DNA from: Streptomyces sp. TRM68367
GTDB taxonomy: Bacteria; Actinomycetota; Actinomycetes; Streptomycetales; Streptomycetaceae
DNA: 64,000 nt
Direction of reading: 5' to 3'
NCBI RefSeq assembly: GCF_014495685.1
Contig: NZ_JACTVI010000017.1
Coordinates: forward strand, 54,082 to 118,081
The notes beneath the pieces are model-generated. The model was not told the origin of the DNA and searched no databases. It saw nothing but the letters and a program-made list of their open reading frames with translations. Position 1 is the stretch's first letter. Each line of letters starts with the position of its first letter. A program made the position numbers and the translations under genes. Shown one piece after another: positions 16,744 through 25,754 of the stretch.

Positions 16744-17250
16744 TCAGGAGAACCGCCAGCGGGTCTGGCTGAACGGCTCACCCTTACCGAAGCCGAGAAC
16801 CACGCGCGGCGCCACCGAGAACACGGCAGCGTGCCCGGCACCGTGGTGGAAATACCCGTCCCGCACGTCGAAGTGCCAGAAACCGCCGTACTTCGCCTCC
16901 CACGCGGCGGCCAGCTCACGCAGCCGCCCCTCGTCCGCCACGCGCCGCGCCTCGCCCTCCACGACCAGGTCGTAGCCCTTGTTCCAGAGGTTGGTGCCGG
17001 TCGTCAGGACCACGTGCGGATTCGCGGCCAGGTTCTTCGCCTTGCGCTCCTCGGGACCGGTGCAGAAGTGCAGCGCGCCCTCGGACCACACCGCGGGCAG
17101 CGGCGTGACATGCGGGCGCCCGTCCGGCCGTACCGTCGAGATCCAGAACAGCTCCGCCCCGACGAGCAGCGCCTCGGTGTCGGCCCAGGCGGGCGCGGCG
17201 GCACCCTCGCTGCTGTACCGGGGGTCCAGCTCGGCATGCGGCTGCATCAT
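16744..17250 (-). CDS. Pyridoxamine 5'-phosphate oxidase-like flavoprotein
   Basis: A 168-residue split-barrel protein of the PNPOx-like/F420-binding superfamily. FWISTVRPDGRPHVTPLPAV near residues 34-53 is the typical first strand pair, followed by EERKAKNLAANPHVVL, the helix and strand that contact the flavin phosphate. Members bind FMN, F420 or haem; the short length and lack of a PdxH C-terminus argue against vitamin B6 synthesis. It lies 28 bases upstream of the VOC gene on the same strand and may be cotranscribed. Confidence 0.88.
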   Translation of the reverse strand: MMQPHAELDPRYSSEGAAAPAWADTEALLVGAELFWISTVRPDGRPHVTPLPAVWSEGALHFCTGPEERKAKNLAANPHVVLTTGTNLWNKGYDLVVEGEARRVADEGRLRELAAAWEAKYGGFWHFDVRDGYFHHGAGHAAVFSVAPRVVLGFGKGEPFSQTRWRFS

Positions 17251-17388
17251 CGCCGTACCTCCACATCGCCAGTGTCCGCCAGTACCGACCCGGACCGCAC
17301 GCCGAACTCATCGGCGCTTCCCGCAACGTCTCCGGTTAGGCTCAAGGCCGTACGACCTTGATCCGACGGTCCGACGGGAGGCGGGGGC

Positions 17389-20388
17389 ATGACAGCGGCG
17401 CCGGGGCGCAGGAGCAGCACCTTCACGCGACTGCTGCGGCACGGCTTCACCGATCCGTCGGCCGCCGAGCGCCTCCTGGACAGCACCGACCTCGTCCCGG
17501 TCCGCGACGACCCGGTCCTGCTCGACGCGCTCGGCGCCACCGCCGACCCCGACCTCGCCCTGCACGGGCTGGTCCGGCTGCTGGAGGCACAGCCCGGCCC
17601 CACCGCCCGCCGCGAGCTGCTCGACACGGTCATCGCGGCCAAGCCGCTGCGCGACCGGCTGCTCGGCGTGCTCGGCGCCTCGGCCGCGCTCGCCGACCAC
17701 CTCGCCCGGCACCCGAGCGACTGGCAGGCGCTCGTCATGTACGAGCCGCGCGACCTGCACCCCGGAGTGGAGGAGTTCGAACGCGGTCTCGCCGAGGCCA
17801 CCGACCCCGTCTCGCTGCGCGTCGCCTACCGGCGCTGCCTGCTGTCCATCGCCGCCCGCGACGTGTGCGGCACCACCGGCGTCGCCGAGAGCGCCGCCGA
17901 GCTGGCCGACCTGGCCACCGCCACGCTGCGCGCCGCCCTCGCCATCGCCCGCGCCGCCGCGCCCGACGACGCCGCGCTGTGCCGGCTCGCGGTGATCGCG
18001 ATGGGCAAGTGCGGCGGACACGAGCTCAACTACGTCTCCGACGTCGACGTGATCTTCGTCGGGGAGGCCGTCGACGGCGCCGACGAGGGCAAGGCCCTGC
18101 GCGCCGCGACCAAGCTCGCCTCGCACCTGATGCGGATCTGCTCGGAGACGACGGTCGAGGGGTCCATCTGGCCCGTCGACGCCAATCTGCGGCCCGAGGG
18201 CAGAAACGGTCCGCTGGTGCGCACGCTCTCCAGCCACCTCGCCTACTACCAGCGCTGGGCCAAGACCTGGGAGTTCCAGGCGCTGCTCAAGGCCCGCCCG
18301 GTGGCCGGCGACATCGAGCTGGGCGAGGAGTACGTCGCCGCTGTCGAGCCGCTGGTGTGGCAGGCCGCCGAGCGGGAGAACTTCGTCGCCGACGTGCAGA
18401 AGATGCGCCGCCGGGTCGTCGAGAACATCCCCGCCGCCGAGATCGACCGCCAGCTCAAGCTCGCCCCGGGCGGCCTCAGGGACGTCGAGTTCGCGGTGCA
18501 GCTGCTCCAGCTGGTGCACGGGCGGGCGGACGCCTCCCTGCGCAGCGGCACCACGTTGGACGCGCTGAAGGCACTGGCCGCCGGCGGGTACGTGGGCCGC
18601 GCGGACGGCGCCCAGCTCGACGAGGCGTACCGGTTCCTGCGCTCCATGGAGCACCGGATCCAGCTTTTCCGGCTGCGCCGCACCCACCTCGTGCCCCAGG
18701 ACGAGGCCGAGCTGCGCCGCATCGGGCGCTCGCTGGGCCTGCGCGCCGACCCGGTCGCCGAGCTGAACCGCGAGTGGAAGCGGCACGCCACCGTCGTACG
18801 CCGCCTGCACGAGAAGCTCTTCTACCGCCCGCTGCTCGACGCCGTCGCCCAGCTGGCGCCCGGCGAGGCCCGGCTGAGCCCGGAGGCGGCGCGCGAGCGG
18901 CTCGTCGCGCTCGGCTACGGCGACCCGGCCGCCGCCCTGCGGCACCTGGAGGCCCTGGCGTCCGGCGTCACCCGCAAGGCGGCGATCCAGCGGACGCTGC
19001 TGCCGGTGCTGCTGGGCTGGTTCGCGGACTCCGCCGACCCCGACGCGGGCCTGCTCAACTTCCGCAAGGTCTCCGACGCGCTCGGCAAGACGCCGTGGTA
19101 CCTGCGGCTGCTGCGCGACGAGGGCGCCGCCGCGCAGAACCTCGCCCGCGTGCTGTCCGCCGGGCGGCTCGCCCCCGACCTGCTCATGCGGGCCCCGGAG
19201 GCGGTGGCGCTGCTCGGGGACGGCGACGGGGGTGGCCTCGAGCCGCGCTCCCGCGCCCACCTGGAGCAGGAGATACTCGCCGCGGTCCGCCGGGCCGACG
19301 GCGCGGCACAGGCGGTCACCGCGGCCCGCGGCGTCCGCCGCCGCGAGCTGTTCCGTACGGCCGCCGCCGACATCGTCGGCTCCTACGGCACCGAGGAGCA
19401 GCCCGCCGAGGCCGACCAGGGCGCGCTCGTGGACCGGGTCGGCGGTGCCGTGTCCGACCTGACGGCGGCGACCCTCGCGGGCACGCTGCGGGCGGTCGTA
19501 CGGGACGGGTGGGGGGACACCCTGCCCACCCGGTTCGCGATCATCGGCATGGGCCGCTTCGGCGGCCACGAGCTGGGCTACGGCTCCGACGCGGACGTGC
19601 TGTTCGTGCACGAGCCGCGCGACGGGGTCGACGAGCGGGAGGCCGGGGAGGCGGCGAACCGGGTCGTGTCCGAGATGCGCCGTCTGCTGCAGATCCCCAG
19701 CTCCGACCCGCCGCTGCTGATCGACGCCGACCTGCGCCCCGAGGGCAAGTCCGGGCCGCTCGTGCGGACCCTGAAGTCGTACGCGGCGTACTACCGGCGC
19801 TGGTCCCTGGTCTGGGAGTCGCACGCGCTGCTGCGCGCCGAGCCGGTCGCCGGCGACGAGGACCTGTGCCGCCGCTTCGTCGAGCTGATCGACCCGCTGC
19901 GCTACCCCGCGCAGGGCCTGCCGGAGGAGTCCGTCCGCGAGATCCGCCGTCTGAAGGCCCGGATGGAGACCGAACGCCTGCCGCGCGGCGCCGACCCCAA
20001 GCTGCACACCAAGCTCGGACCCGGCGGCCTGTCCGACGTCGAGTGGACCGTGCAACTGCTGCAACTGCGGCACGGCGGGGCCGAGCCGGGCCTGCGCACC
20101 ACGCGCACCCGCCAGGCCCTCGCGGCGGCGAGCGCGGCCGGGCTGCTCACGGAGGAGGACGCCGCGATCCTGGACGAGGCCTGGGTGCTCGCGACCCGGG
20201 TGCGAGGCGCGGTGATGCTGGTGCGCGGCCGCGCCGGGGACACGTTCCCGTCCGACGGGCGTGAGCTGGCCGCGGTGGGCCGCTGCCTCGGCTACGGCCC
20301 CGGACACGTCGGGGACATGCTGGACGCGTACCGGCGTACGGCACGGCGGGCGCGCGGCGTCGTGGAGGAGCGGTTCTACGGGACGTGA
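17389..20388 (+). CDS. glnE: Bifunctional glutamine synthetase adenylyltransferase/deadenylase
   Basis: A 999-residue enzyme that attaches AMP to, or removes it from, the tyrosine of GlnA and so tunes glutamine synthesis to nitrogen supply. Two nucleotidyltransferase domains repeat the same motif: MGKCGGHELNYVSDVDVIFV near residue 204 (deadenylase half) and MGRFGGHELGYGSDADVLFV near 720 (adenylylase half), each followed by PVDANLRPEGRNGPLVR or IDADLRPEGKSGPLVR. Its target is presumably the GlnA at 42758, which keeps the tyrosine. A GGGAGGCGGGGGC stretch precedes the ATG. It overlaps the convergent PAP2 gene by 13 bases. Confidence 0.97.
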   Translation: MTAAPGRRSSTFTRLLRHGFTDPSAAERLLDSTDLVPVRDDPVLLDALGATADPDLALHGLVRLLEAQPGPTARRELLDTVIAAKPLRDRLLGVLGASAALADHLARHPSDWQALVMYEPRDLHPGVEEFERGLAEATDPVSLRVAYRRCLLSIAARDVCGTTGVAESAAELADLATATLRAALAIARAAAPDDAALCRLAVIAMGKCGGHELNYVSDVDVIFVGEAVDGADEGKALRAATKLASHLMRICSETTVEGSIWPVDANLRPEGRNGPLVRTLSSHLAYYQRWAKTWEFQALLKARPVAGDIELGEEYVAAVEPLVWQAAERENFVADVQKMRRRVVENIPAAEIDRQLKLAPGGLRDVEFAVQLLQLVHGRADASLRSGTTLDALKALAAGGYVGRADGAQLDEAYRFLRSMEHRIQLFRLRRTHLVPQDEAELRRIGRSLGLRADPVAELNREWKRHATVVRRLHEKLFYRPLLDAVAQLAPGEARLSPEAARERLVALGYGDPAAALRHLEALASGVTRKAAIQRTLLPVLLGWFADSADPDAGLLNFRKVSDALGKTPWYLRLLRDEGAAAQNLARVLSAGRLAPDLLMRAPEAVALLGDGDGGGLEPRSRAHLEQEILAAVRRADGAAQAVTAARGVRRRELFRTAAADIVGSYGTEEQPAEADQGALVDRVGGAVSDLTAATLAGTLRAVVRDGWGDTLPTRFAIIGMGRFGGHELGYGSDADVLFVHEPRDGVDEREAGEAANRVVSEMRRLLQIPSSDPPLLIDADLRPEGKSGPLVRTLKSYAAYYRRWSLVWESHALLRAEPVAGDEDLCRRFVELIDPLRYPAQGLPEESVREIRRLKARMETERLPRGADPKLHTKLGPGGLSDVEWTVQLLQLRHGGAEPGLRTTRTRQALAAASAAGLLTEEDAAILDEAWVLATRVRGAVMLVRGRAGDTFPSDGRELAAVGRCLGYGPGHVGDMLDAYRRTARRARGVVEERFYGT

Positions 20389-21290
20389 GCGCGGCTGCCG
20401 GCCCCTTGCGGGCTCCCGGCCCCCGCAGCCACGGCCTCCCTCGGCCGCCTCTGCTGCGGCACCGCCACCAGCTTCGGCAGCGCGTACGGCTGCGTCCCGT
20501 ACCACAGGCGGGCCACCAGGAAGCCGAACGCCAGGCACAGGATGCCGCCCACCGCGTCCAGCCAGAAGTGGTTGGCCGTGGCGACGATGACGACCAGGGT
20601 GGCCGCCGGGTAGAGCAGGCTCAGCACGCGGACCCACGGAACCCTGGCCAGCATGAAGATCGTCAGGCCGCACCACACGGACCAGCCGATGTGCATGGAC
20701 GGCATCGCGGCGTACTGGTTGGACATGTGCTTCAGGTCGCCGGACGCCATCGAGCCCCACGTCTGGTGGATCATGACGGTGTCGATGAAGCCGCCGCCGT
20801 TCATCAGGCGGGGCGGGGCCAGCGGGAACAGGTAGTAACCGACCAGGGCCACGCCCGTGGTCGCGAACAGCACCAGCCGGGTCGCCGCGTAGCGGCCGGG
20901 ATGGCGGCGGAAGAGCCACACCAGCACGCCCAGCGTCACGATGAAGTGCAGGGTCGCGTAGTAGTAGTTCATGCCGACGATCAGCCAGGTCACCGCGTTC
21001 ACCGCGTGGTTGACCGACTCCTCGACGGCGATGCCGAGATGGTGCTCCAGCTGCCAGATCCAGTCGGCGTTGCGCAGCGCCTCGCCCTTCTGCTCGGGCA
21101 CCGCGTTGCGGATGAGTGAGTACGTCCAGTAACTCACGGCGATCAGAAGGATCTCGAACCAGAAGCGGGGCCGGCGTGGGCGACGCAGCCGGCGCAGTGG
21201 GCCCCCGACCGCGTCCTCGTCCGCGACGGGGCGCGGAACGGCCTTGTCCTGGCCTTCCAGTGTCGTCACGGTCGTCTCACCCATAGACAC
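20376..21290 (-). CDS. PAP2-superfamily membrane phosphatase (inositol phosphotransferase-like)
   Basis: A 304-residue integral membrane protein with about six hydrophobic segments between residues 43 and 275. The active-site motifs of the AUR1/PAP2_3 branch are present: PSMHIGW (near 195) and ANHFWLDAVGG (near 245), with the catalytic His pair. Members act on lipid phosphates or transfer phosphoinositol groups at the membrane. The start is GTG at 21290, with an ATG six bases on as an alternative. A Pro/Ala-rich tail overlaps the end of glnE on the other strand. Confidence 0.87.
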   Translation of the reverse strand: MSMGETTVTTLEGQDKAVPRPVADEDAVGGPLRRLRRPRRPRFWFEILLIAVSYWTYSLIRNAVPEQKGEALRNADWIWQLEHHLGIAVEESVNHAVNAVTWLIVGMNYYYATLHFIVTLGVLVWLFRRHPGRYAATRLVLFATTGVALVGYYLFPLAPPRLMNGGGFIDTVMIHQTWGSMASGDLKHMSNQYAAMPSMHIGWSVWCGLTIFMLARVPWVRVLSLLYPAATLVVIVATANHFWLDAVGGILCLAFGFLVARLWYGTQPYALPKLVAVPQQRRPREAVAAGAGSPQGAGSRAHVP

Positions 21291-21432
21291 AGAGTCTGCC
21301 AGAAAAGCATTCCCCCACCGATCATCCCTCGGTCTGGTTCAGGACGCACGTTCTACGACGCGAAAACGGCCCCTCCTCCTCCCCGGGCACGGCCCGACGT
21401 GCGGCTCTCCGCCCTGAGAACGACGGGATCCC

Positions 21433-22468
21433 TCAGGGGCGGGCCCGCTCTCCGGGAGCCGACGCGGTGGAGCCGCGCACCACCAGTTCCGGCATGAACA
21501 CGAACTCGCTGTGCGGCGCCGGAGTCCCGCCGATCTCCTCCAGCAATGTGCGCACCGCGGCCTGGCCCATCGCCGGGACCGGCTTGCGGATCGTGGTGAG
21601 CGGCGGGTCGGTGAACGCGATCAGCGGGGAGTTGTCGAAGCCGACCACCGAGACGTCCTCGGGGACGTCTCGACCGTGCTGCCGCGCGGCCCTGATCACG
21701 CCCAGCGCCATCATGTCGCTCGCGCACACCACCGGCCGTGCAGCCCCGGTCGATCAGCGCTGTCGCCGCGGCCTGGCCGCCCTCCAGCGTGTACAGCGAG
21801 TGCTGGATCAGTTCCTCCTCGACGGCGTCCGCGCTCAGCCCCAGCTGGTCCTGCATCGTGCGCACGAAGCCCTCGATCTTGCGCTGCACGGGCACGAAAC
21901 GCTTGGGGCCGAGGGCAAGGCCGATGCGGGTGTGGCCCAGCGACACCAGGTGAGTGACGGCGAGCGTCATCGCCGCACGGTCGTCGGGGGAGATGAACGG
22001 AGCCTGCACCTTTGGCGAGAAGCCGTCCACGAGGACGTACGGCACGCCCTGGGCGCGCAGCCGGTCATAGCGCGTCGTGGCGGCCGTGGTGTCGGCGTGC
22101 AGCCCGGAGACGTAGAGGATGCCGGCCACAGCGCGGTCCACGAGCATCTCGGTCAGCTCGTCCTCCGTCGAGCCACCCGGAGTCTGCGTGGCCAGCACCG
22201 GCGTGTAGCCCTGCCGGGTCAGCGCCTGCCCGATGACCTGGGCCAGCGCCGGGAAGATCGGGTTCTCCAGCTCGGGGGTGATCAGGCCCACCAGGCCCTC
22301 GCTGCGCTGCCGCAGCCGGACCGGGCGCTCGTGGCCCAGCACGTCGAGAGCGGCCGGCACGGACTCGCGGGTGGTGGCGGCGACGCCCGGCTTCCCGTTG
22401 AGGACCCGGCTGACGGTCGCTTCGCTCACTCCCGCCTGCGCAGCGATGTCGGCAAGCCGTGTGGTCAC
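21433..22468 (-). pseudogene. malR: LacI-family maltose regulator, frameshifted
   Basis: The frame opens as a classic LacI repressor: MTTRLADIAAQAGVSEATVS at the start, then GLVGLITPELENPIFPALAQ, and a sugar-binding domain to ALIDRGCTA. There the frame breaks; family sequence resumes one base over as VVCASDMMALGVIRAARQHG and ends at 21433 after VVGFDNSPLIAFTDPPLTTI. One extra G in a GGCCGGTGG context (about 21728-21736) explains the shift. Unless this is a sequencing error, the protein loses its C-terminal third. A TACAGT lies 8 bases before the GTG. Its position beside mal remnants and an alpha-glucosidase suggests MalR. Confidence 0.85.
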
Positions 22469-22501
22469 AGACCTGGACTGTACCGGTGACCGACCCGCCG
22501 C

Positions 22502-22618
22502 CGGGTCCTCTACCGGCTGATCCTGATCCTGCCGTGGGCCGTCGACGCCCAGATCCTCGTCACCTGGGCCTACCAGCTGGGCTTCGGACAGCAGCCGCGC
22601 GACTTCGCGCAGTGGTGA
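22502..22618 (+). pseudogene. malF: Fragment(s) of maltose ABC permease MalF
   Basis: Thirty-eight codons read RVLYRLILILPWAVDAQILV then TWAYQLGFGQQPRDFAQW and stop. RVLYRLILILPWA resembles the middle of a MalF permease, and ILVTWAYQLGFGQQPRDFA resembles a part nearer its C-terminus, so two pieces appear joined across a deletion. The whole malE gene that should lie between malR and malF is absent: only 33 bases separate the malR start from this fragment. Confidence 0.65.
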
Positions 22619-23111
22619 CCCAGATGTTCCCGGTGGCCGTCCTCATGGTGCCCACGTACCAGATCTTGTCGGAGTTTCAGCTCATCGACAGCTACCTTGG
22701 TCTCGTCCTCGTCTACTGCTCGACCGCGGTGCCGTACTGTGCCTGGCTGCTCAAGGGCTATTTCGACACCATCCCGTTCGAGATCGACGAGGCCGGACGC
22801 GTCGACGGGCTGACCCCCTTCGGCACGTTCGCGCGGCTGATCCTGCCAGTTGCCAAACCCGGTCTGGCGGTCGCCGCGTTCTACAGTTTCATCACCGCGT
22901 TCGGCGAGGTCGCCATTGCCACCACGTTCATGCTCGACGACACCAAGTACACGTTCGCCGTCGGCCTGCAGAGCTTCATCAGCGAGCACGACGCGCAGCG
23001 CAACCTCATGGCCGCCACCGCGGTCCTGATCGCGATACCGGTGTCCGCGTTCTTCTACCTCGTGCAGAAGAACCTGGTGACCGGCCTCACAGCGGGCGCA
23101 CGAAGGGCTGA
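22615..23111 (+). pseudogene. malG: C-terminal half of maltose ABC permease MalG
   Basis: From VTQMFPVAVLMVPTYQILSE the sequence follows an ABC sugar permease of the MalG type, including the coupling EAA loop as EIDEAGRVDGLTPFGTFARL, LILPVAKPGLAV, and the closing FFYLVQKNLVTGLTAG. The N-terminal half is missing, with no start signal. At the very end one G seems lost, so the natural stop TGA at 23109-23111 is out of frame and the frame runs on. With no MalE or MalF it cannot form a working importer. Confidence 0.8.
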
Positions 23112-23151
23112 CCCCCGACGCACACCGGTTCCCGCGCCTCGCCGCGCGGGT

Positions 23152-23193
23152 GGCGGCCGCGGTGTCCATCCGACCCGCTGCACCGCGGCCGCC
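23152..23193. terminator. Long hairpin between malG remnant and aglA
   Basis: GGCGGCCGCGGTG (23152-23164) pairs exactly with CACCGCGGCCGCC (23181-23193) across a 16-base loop. It lies just after the malG remnant and may be its old terminator or an mRNA-stability element inside the former operon. Confidence 0.5.
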
Positions 23194-23287
23194 AAGCTCC
23201 CCACCCCTACGCACGCCTCCATGACCCGAACTCTTCCCCCACTCTCAACTTCGTTCGAGCGGGGGACCCCATCGCACCAAGGACGAC

Positions 23288-24961
23288 ATGAGCCAGCAGC
23301 ACTCCGCCGCACCGGCCCCCGGACCGACCTCCGCCCTCGCCACCGTCGCCAAGCGCCGCGACTGGTGGCTGGACGCGGTGATCTACCAGGTGTATCCGCG
23401 CAGCTTCGCCGACAGCAACGGCGACGGCATGGGGGACCTGGAGGGCGTCCGCACCCGCCTGCCGTACCTGCGTGACCTCGGCGTGGACGCCGTGTGGCTC
23501 AGCCCCTTCTACGCCTCCCCGCAGGCCGACGCCGGGTACGACGTGGCCGACTACCGGGCCGTCGACCCCATGTTCGGCACGCTGCTCGACGCCGACGCCC
23601 TCATCCGCGACGCCCACGAGCTGGGGCTGCGGATCATCGTCGACCTCGTGCCCAACCACTCCTCGGACCAGCACGAATGGTTCAAGCGGGCGCTGGCCGA
23701 CGGTCCGGGCTCTCCGCTCCGGGACCGCTACCACTTCCGGCCCGGCAAGGGGAAGAACGGCGAACTCCCGCCCAACGACTGGGAGTCCATCTTCGGCGGC
23801 CCGGCATGGACGCGCGTGCCGGACGGTGAGTGGTACCTCCACCTCTTCGCCCCCGAGCAGCCCGACTTCAACTGGGAGCACCCGGCCGTCGGCGACGAGT
23901 TCCGCTCGATTCTCCGCTTCTGGCTCGACATGGGTGTCGACGGCTTCCGTATCGACGTGGCGCATGGGCTGGTCAAGGCGGAAGGGCTGCCGGACCTGGG
24001 TTCCCACGACCAGGTGAAACTGCTGGGCAACGATGTCATGCCGTTCTTCGACCAGGACGGCGTCCATGAGATCTACCGGCAGTGGCGCCACGTCCTCGAC
24101 GAGTACGCGGGGGAGAGGATCTTCGTCGCCGAGGCCTGGACCCCGACCATCGAACGCACCGCGAACTACGTCCGCTCCGACGAGCTGCACCAGGCCTTCA
24201 ACTTCCAGTACCTGAGCACCTACTGGGAAGCCGAGGAGATGCGCGACGTCATCGACCGCACACTGGAGGCGATGCGCCCGGTCGGCGCGCCCGCCACCTG
24301 GGTGCTCTCCAACCACGACGTCACCCGGCACGCCACCCGCTTCGCCAACCCGCCCGGCCTGGGCACCCAGATCTGCCTGGCCGGCGACCGCGAAGTGGGC
24401 CTCAGGCGAGCCAGGGCGGCCACCCTGCTGATGCTGGCGCTGCCCGGCTCGGCGTACGTCTACCAGGGCGAGGAGCTCGGTCTGCCGGACGTGGTCGACC
24501 TGCCGGACGAGGTGCGCCAGGACCCCGCGTACTTCCGGGGCGCCGGGCAGGACGGCTTCCGCGACGGCTGCCGGGTGCCGATCCCGTGGACGCGCACGGG
24601 ATCGTCGTACGGCTTCGGCGCCGGCGGCAGCTGGCTGCCGCAGCCGGAGGGCTGGGGGGAACTGAGCGTCGAGGCGCAGACCGGCGTGTCCGGCTCGACC
24701 CTGGAGCTGTACCGGGCCGCGCTCGCCGTGCGCCGCGAGCAGCCCGACCTGGGGGCGGGCGACGCGGTGCAGTGGCTGCGGGCACCCGACGGCGTGCTCG
24801 CCTTCCGGCGCGGGGAGTTCGTGTGCGTCGCGAACACCGGCGGGGAGTCGGTGGCCGTGCCCGCGTACGGGAGGGTGCTGCTCGCCAGCGGTGAGGTGAG
24901 CGAGGCGGACGGCGAGGTGAAGGTGCCGGCCGACACGACGGTGTGGTGGACGACGGCCTGA
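23288..24961 (+). CDS. aglA: Alpha-glucosidase (GH13)
   Basis: A 557-residue intracellular alpha-glucosidase that would release glucose from maltose and short maltodextrins. GH13 regions are intact: YQVYPRSFADSNGDGMGDLE at the start of the barrel, DLVPNHSS (region I), GVDGFRIDVAHGL with the nucleophile Asp (II), FVAEAW with the acid-base Glu (III) and LSNHDVTRH with the stabilising Asp (IV). There is no signal peptide. It is the only whole gene left in the mal locus, and its operon promoter upstream of malE appears lost, so expression is in doubt. No strong ribosome site is seen before the ATG at 23288. Confidence 0.93.
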   Translation: MSQQHSAAPAPGPTSALATVAKRRDWWLDAVIYQVYPRSFADSNGDGMGDLEGVRTRLPYLRDLGVDAVWLSPFYASPQADAGYDVADYRAVDPMFGTLLDADALIRDAHELGLRIIVDLVPNHSSDQHEWFKRALADGPGSPLRDRYHFRPGKGKNGELPPNDWESIFGGPAWTRVPDGEWYLHLFAPEQPDFNWEHPAVGDEFRSILRFWLDMGVDGFRIDVAHGLVKAEGLPDLGSHDQVKLLGNDVMPFFDQDGVHEIYRQWRHVLDEYAGERIFVAEAWTPTIERTANYVRSDELHQAFNFQYLSTYWEAEEMRDVIDRTLEAMRPVGAPATWVLSNHDVTRHATRFANPPGLGTQICLAGDREVGLRRARAATLLMLALPGSAYVYQGEELGLPDVVDLPDEVRQDPAYFRGAGQDGFRDGCRVPIPWTRTGSSYGFGAGGSWLPQPEGWGELSVEAQTGVSGSTLELYRAALAVRREQPDLGAGDAVQWLRAPDGVLAFRRGEFVCVANTGGESVAVPAYGRVLLASGEVSEADGEVKVPADTTVWWTTA

Positions 24962-24977
24962 TGGCTCGCGCGGCGCT

Positions 24978-25006
24978 GGGCCTGCCGCCCGGTTGGGGGC
25001 AGGCCC
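24978..25006 (+). terminator. Hairpin after aglA
   Basis: GGGCCTGCC pairs with GGCAGGCCC across an 11-base loop, 17 bases after the aglA stop. Confidence 0.55.
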
Positions 25007-25127
25007 GGATGCCGTCGAGCGGCCGGTCACCGAGGCCGGTTGAGGCTCTGGCGGTACGCCCCCGCGGATCCTGACGACGGAGCCGGCCGGCCGCCGTCGA
25101 CCTGCTCAGCCCAACGTGAGCCAACGG

Positions 25128-25256
25128 ATGTTCAGGCGCCTGGTGCAGGCCTCGGGCGCGGACGCCGTCGTGAAGGCCTCCTCCTACGCGGCGGACACGG
25201 GCACCTTCTCCGTGCCGGGCCGTACGGTCGCGGTGTTCCGGGAGCTCGGGAACTAG
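25128..25256 (+). pseudogene. C-terminal tail of a pullulanase
   Basis: A 42-codon frame contains RRLVQASGADAVVKASSYAA and DTGTFSVPGRTVAVFRE. This pattern, Val-Gln-x-x-Gly-Ala-Asp plus a closing SVPGRTVAVF, is the end of large secreted Streptomyces pullulanases or amylase-pullulanases of GH13. The catalytic body, over a thousand residues in whole genes, is absent. In S. coelicolor a pullulanase lies beside the mal genes, so this is read as the scar of a deletion. Bases 24962-25127 before it show nothing else recognisable beyond the hairpin at 24978-25006. Confidence 0.6.
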
Positions 25257-25265
25257 GTGCCGCGA

Positions 25266-25308
25266 CAGGCAACGTTCGCCCGTCAAGGAGCGGGGCGAAC
25301 GTTGCCTG
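25266..25308. terminator. Strong terminator hairpin after the pullulanase relic
   Basis: CAGGCAACGTTCGCCC (25266-25281) pairs perfectly over 16 bases with its complement at 25293-25308, with an 11-base loop. It lies 10 bases after the relic's stop and seems to be the surviving terminator of the lost gene. Confidence 0.8.
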
Positions 25309-25353
25309 CCGGGGCACTAGGGTGATCCCCGTTGCCGTAGAACAGGAGTGCCC

Positions 25354-25707
25354 ATGCCGCAGATCACCGTCGACTATTCCGCCCCCCTGGCCGACACCTT
25401 CGACCGGGCCGGATTCGCCAAGGCCATGCACACCCACGTGGTGGAGATCGCGGCCGCCAAGCCGGAGGCCTGCAAGACGCAGTTCCGCCGCACCGAGCTG
25501 ACGGTGGTCGGGCCCGACGCCGAGGGGCACGCGGTCGTGCACGTCATGATCGGGCTGCTCGCCGGGCGCTCCACGGAGACCAAGGCGCGGCTCACCGAGG
25601 CCGTACTGGAGGCGGTGCGGGAGCACGCGAAGCCGGAGGGGTTCGCGCTGCACGCCTCCGTCGAGACGCGCGACCTCGACGCCTCGTACCGGAAGTACGA
25701 CGCGTAG
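25354..25707 (+). CDS. 5-carboxymethyl-2-hydroxymuconate isomerase-type tautomerase
   Basis: A 117-residue protein of the CHMI family in the tautomerase superfamily. After removal of Met the N-terminal Pro of PQITVDYS would be the catalytic base. GRSTETKARLTEAVLEAVRE near residues 68-87 and the closing VETRDLDASYRKYDA fit the family. CHMI acts in homoprotocatechuate breakdown, but no other genes of that pathway are near, so the true substrate is open. AGGAG 7 bases upstream fixes the ATG at 25354 rather than the GTG at 25348. Confidence 0.88.
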   Translation: MPQITVDYSAPLADTFDRAGFAKAMHTHVVEIAAAKPEACKTQFRRTELTVVGPDAEGHAVVHVMIGLLAGRSTETKARLTEAVLEAVREHAKPEGFALHASVETRDLDASYRKYDA

Positions 25708-25754
25708 GAGACGAATGAGACGCAGGGAACGTACAGGAGGCGTGGCGGAGAGGC

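Noticed and set aside
17308..20919. A very long open frame antisense to glnE (about 1200 codons)
   Set aside because: High GC makes stops rare in antisense frames; its sequence is low-complexity, rich in Gly, Arg and Gln, and matches no family, whereas glnE is complete on the plus strand.
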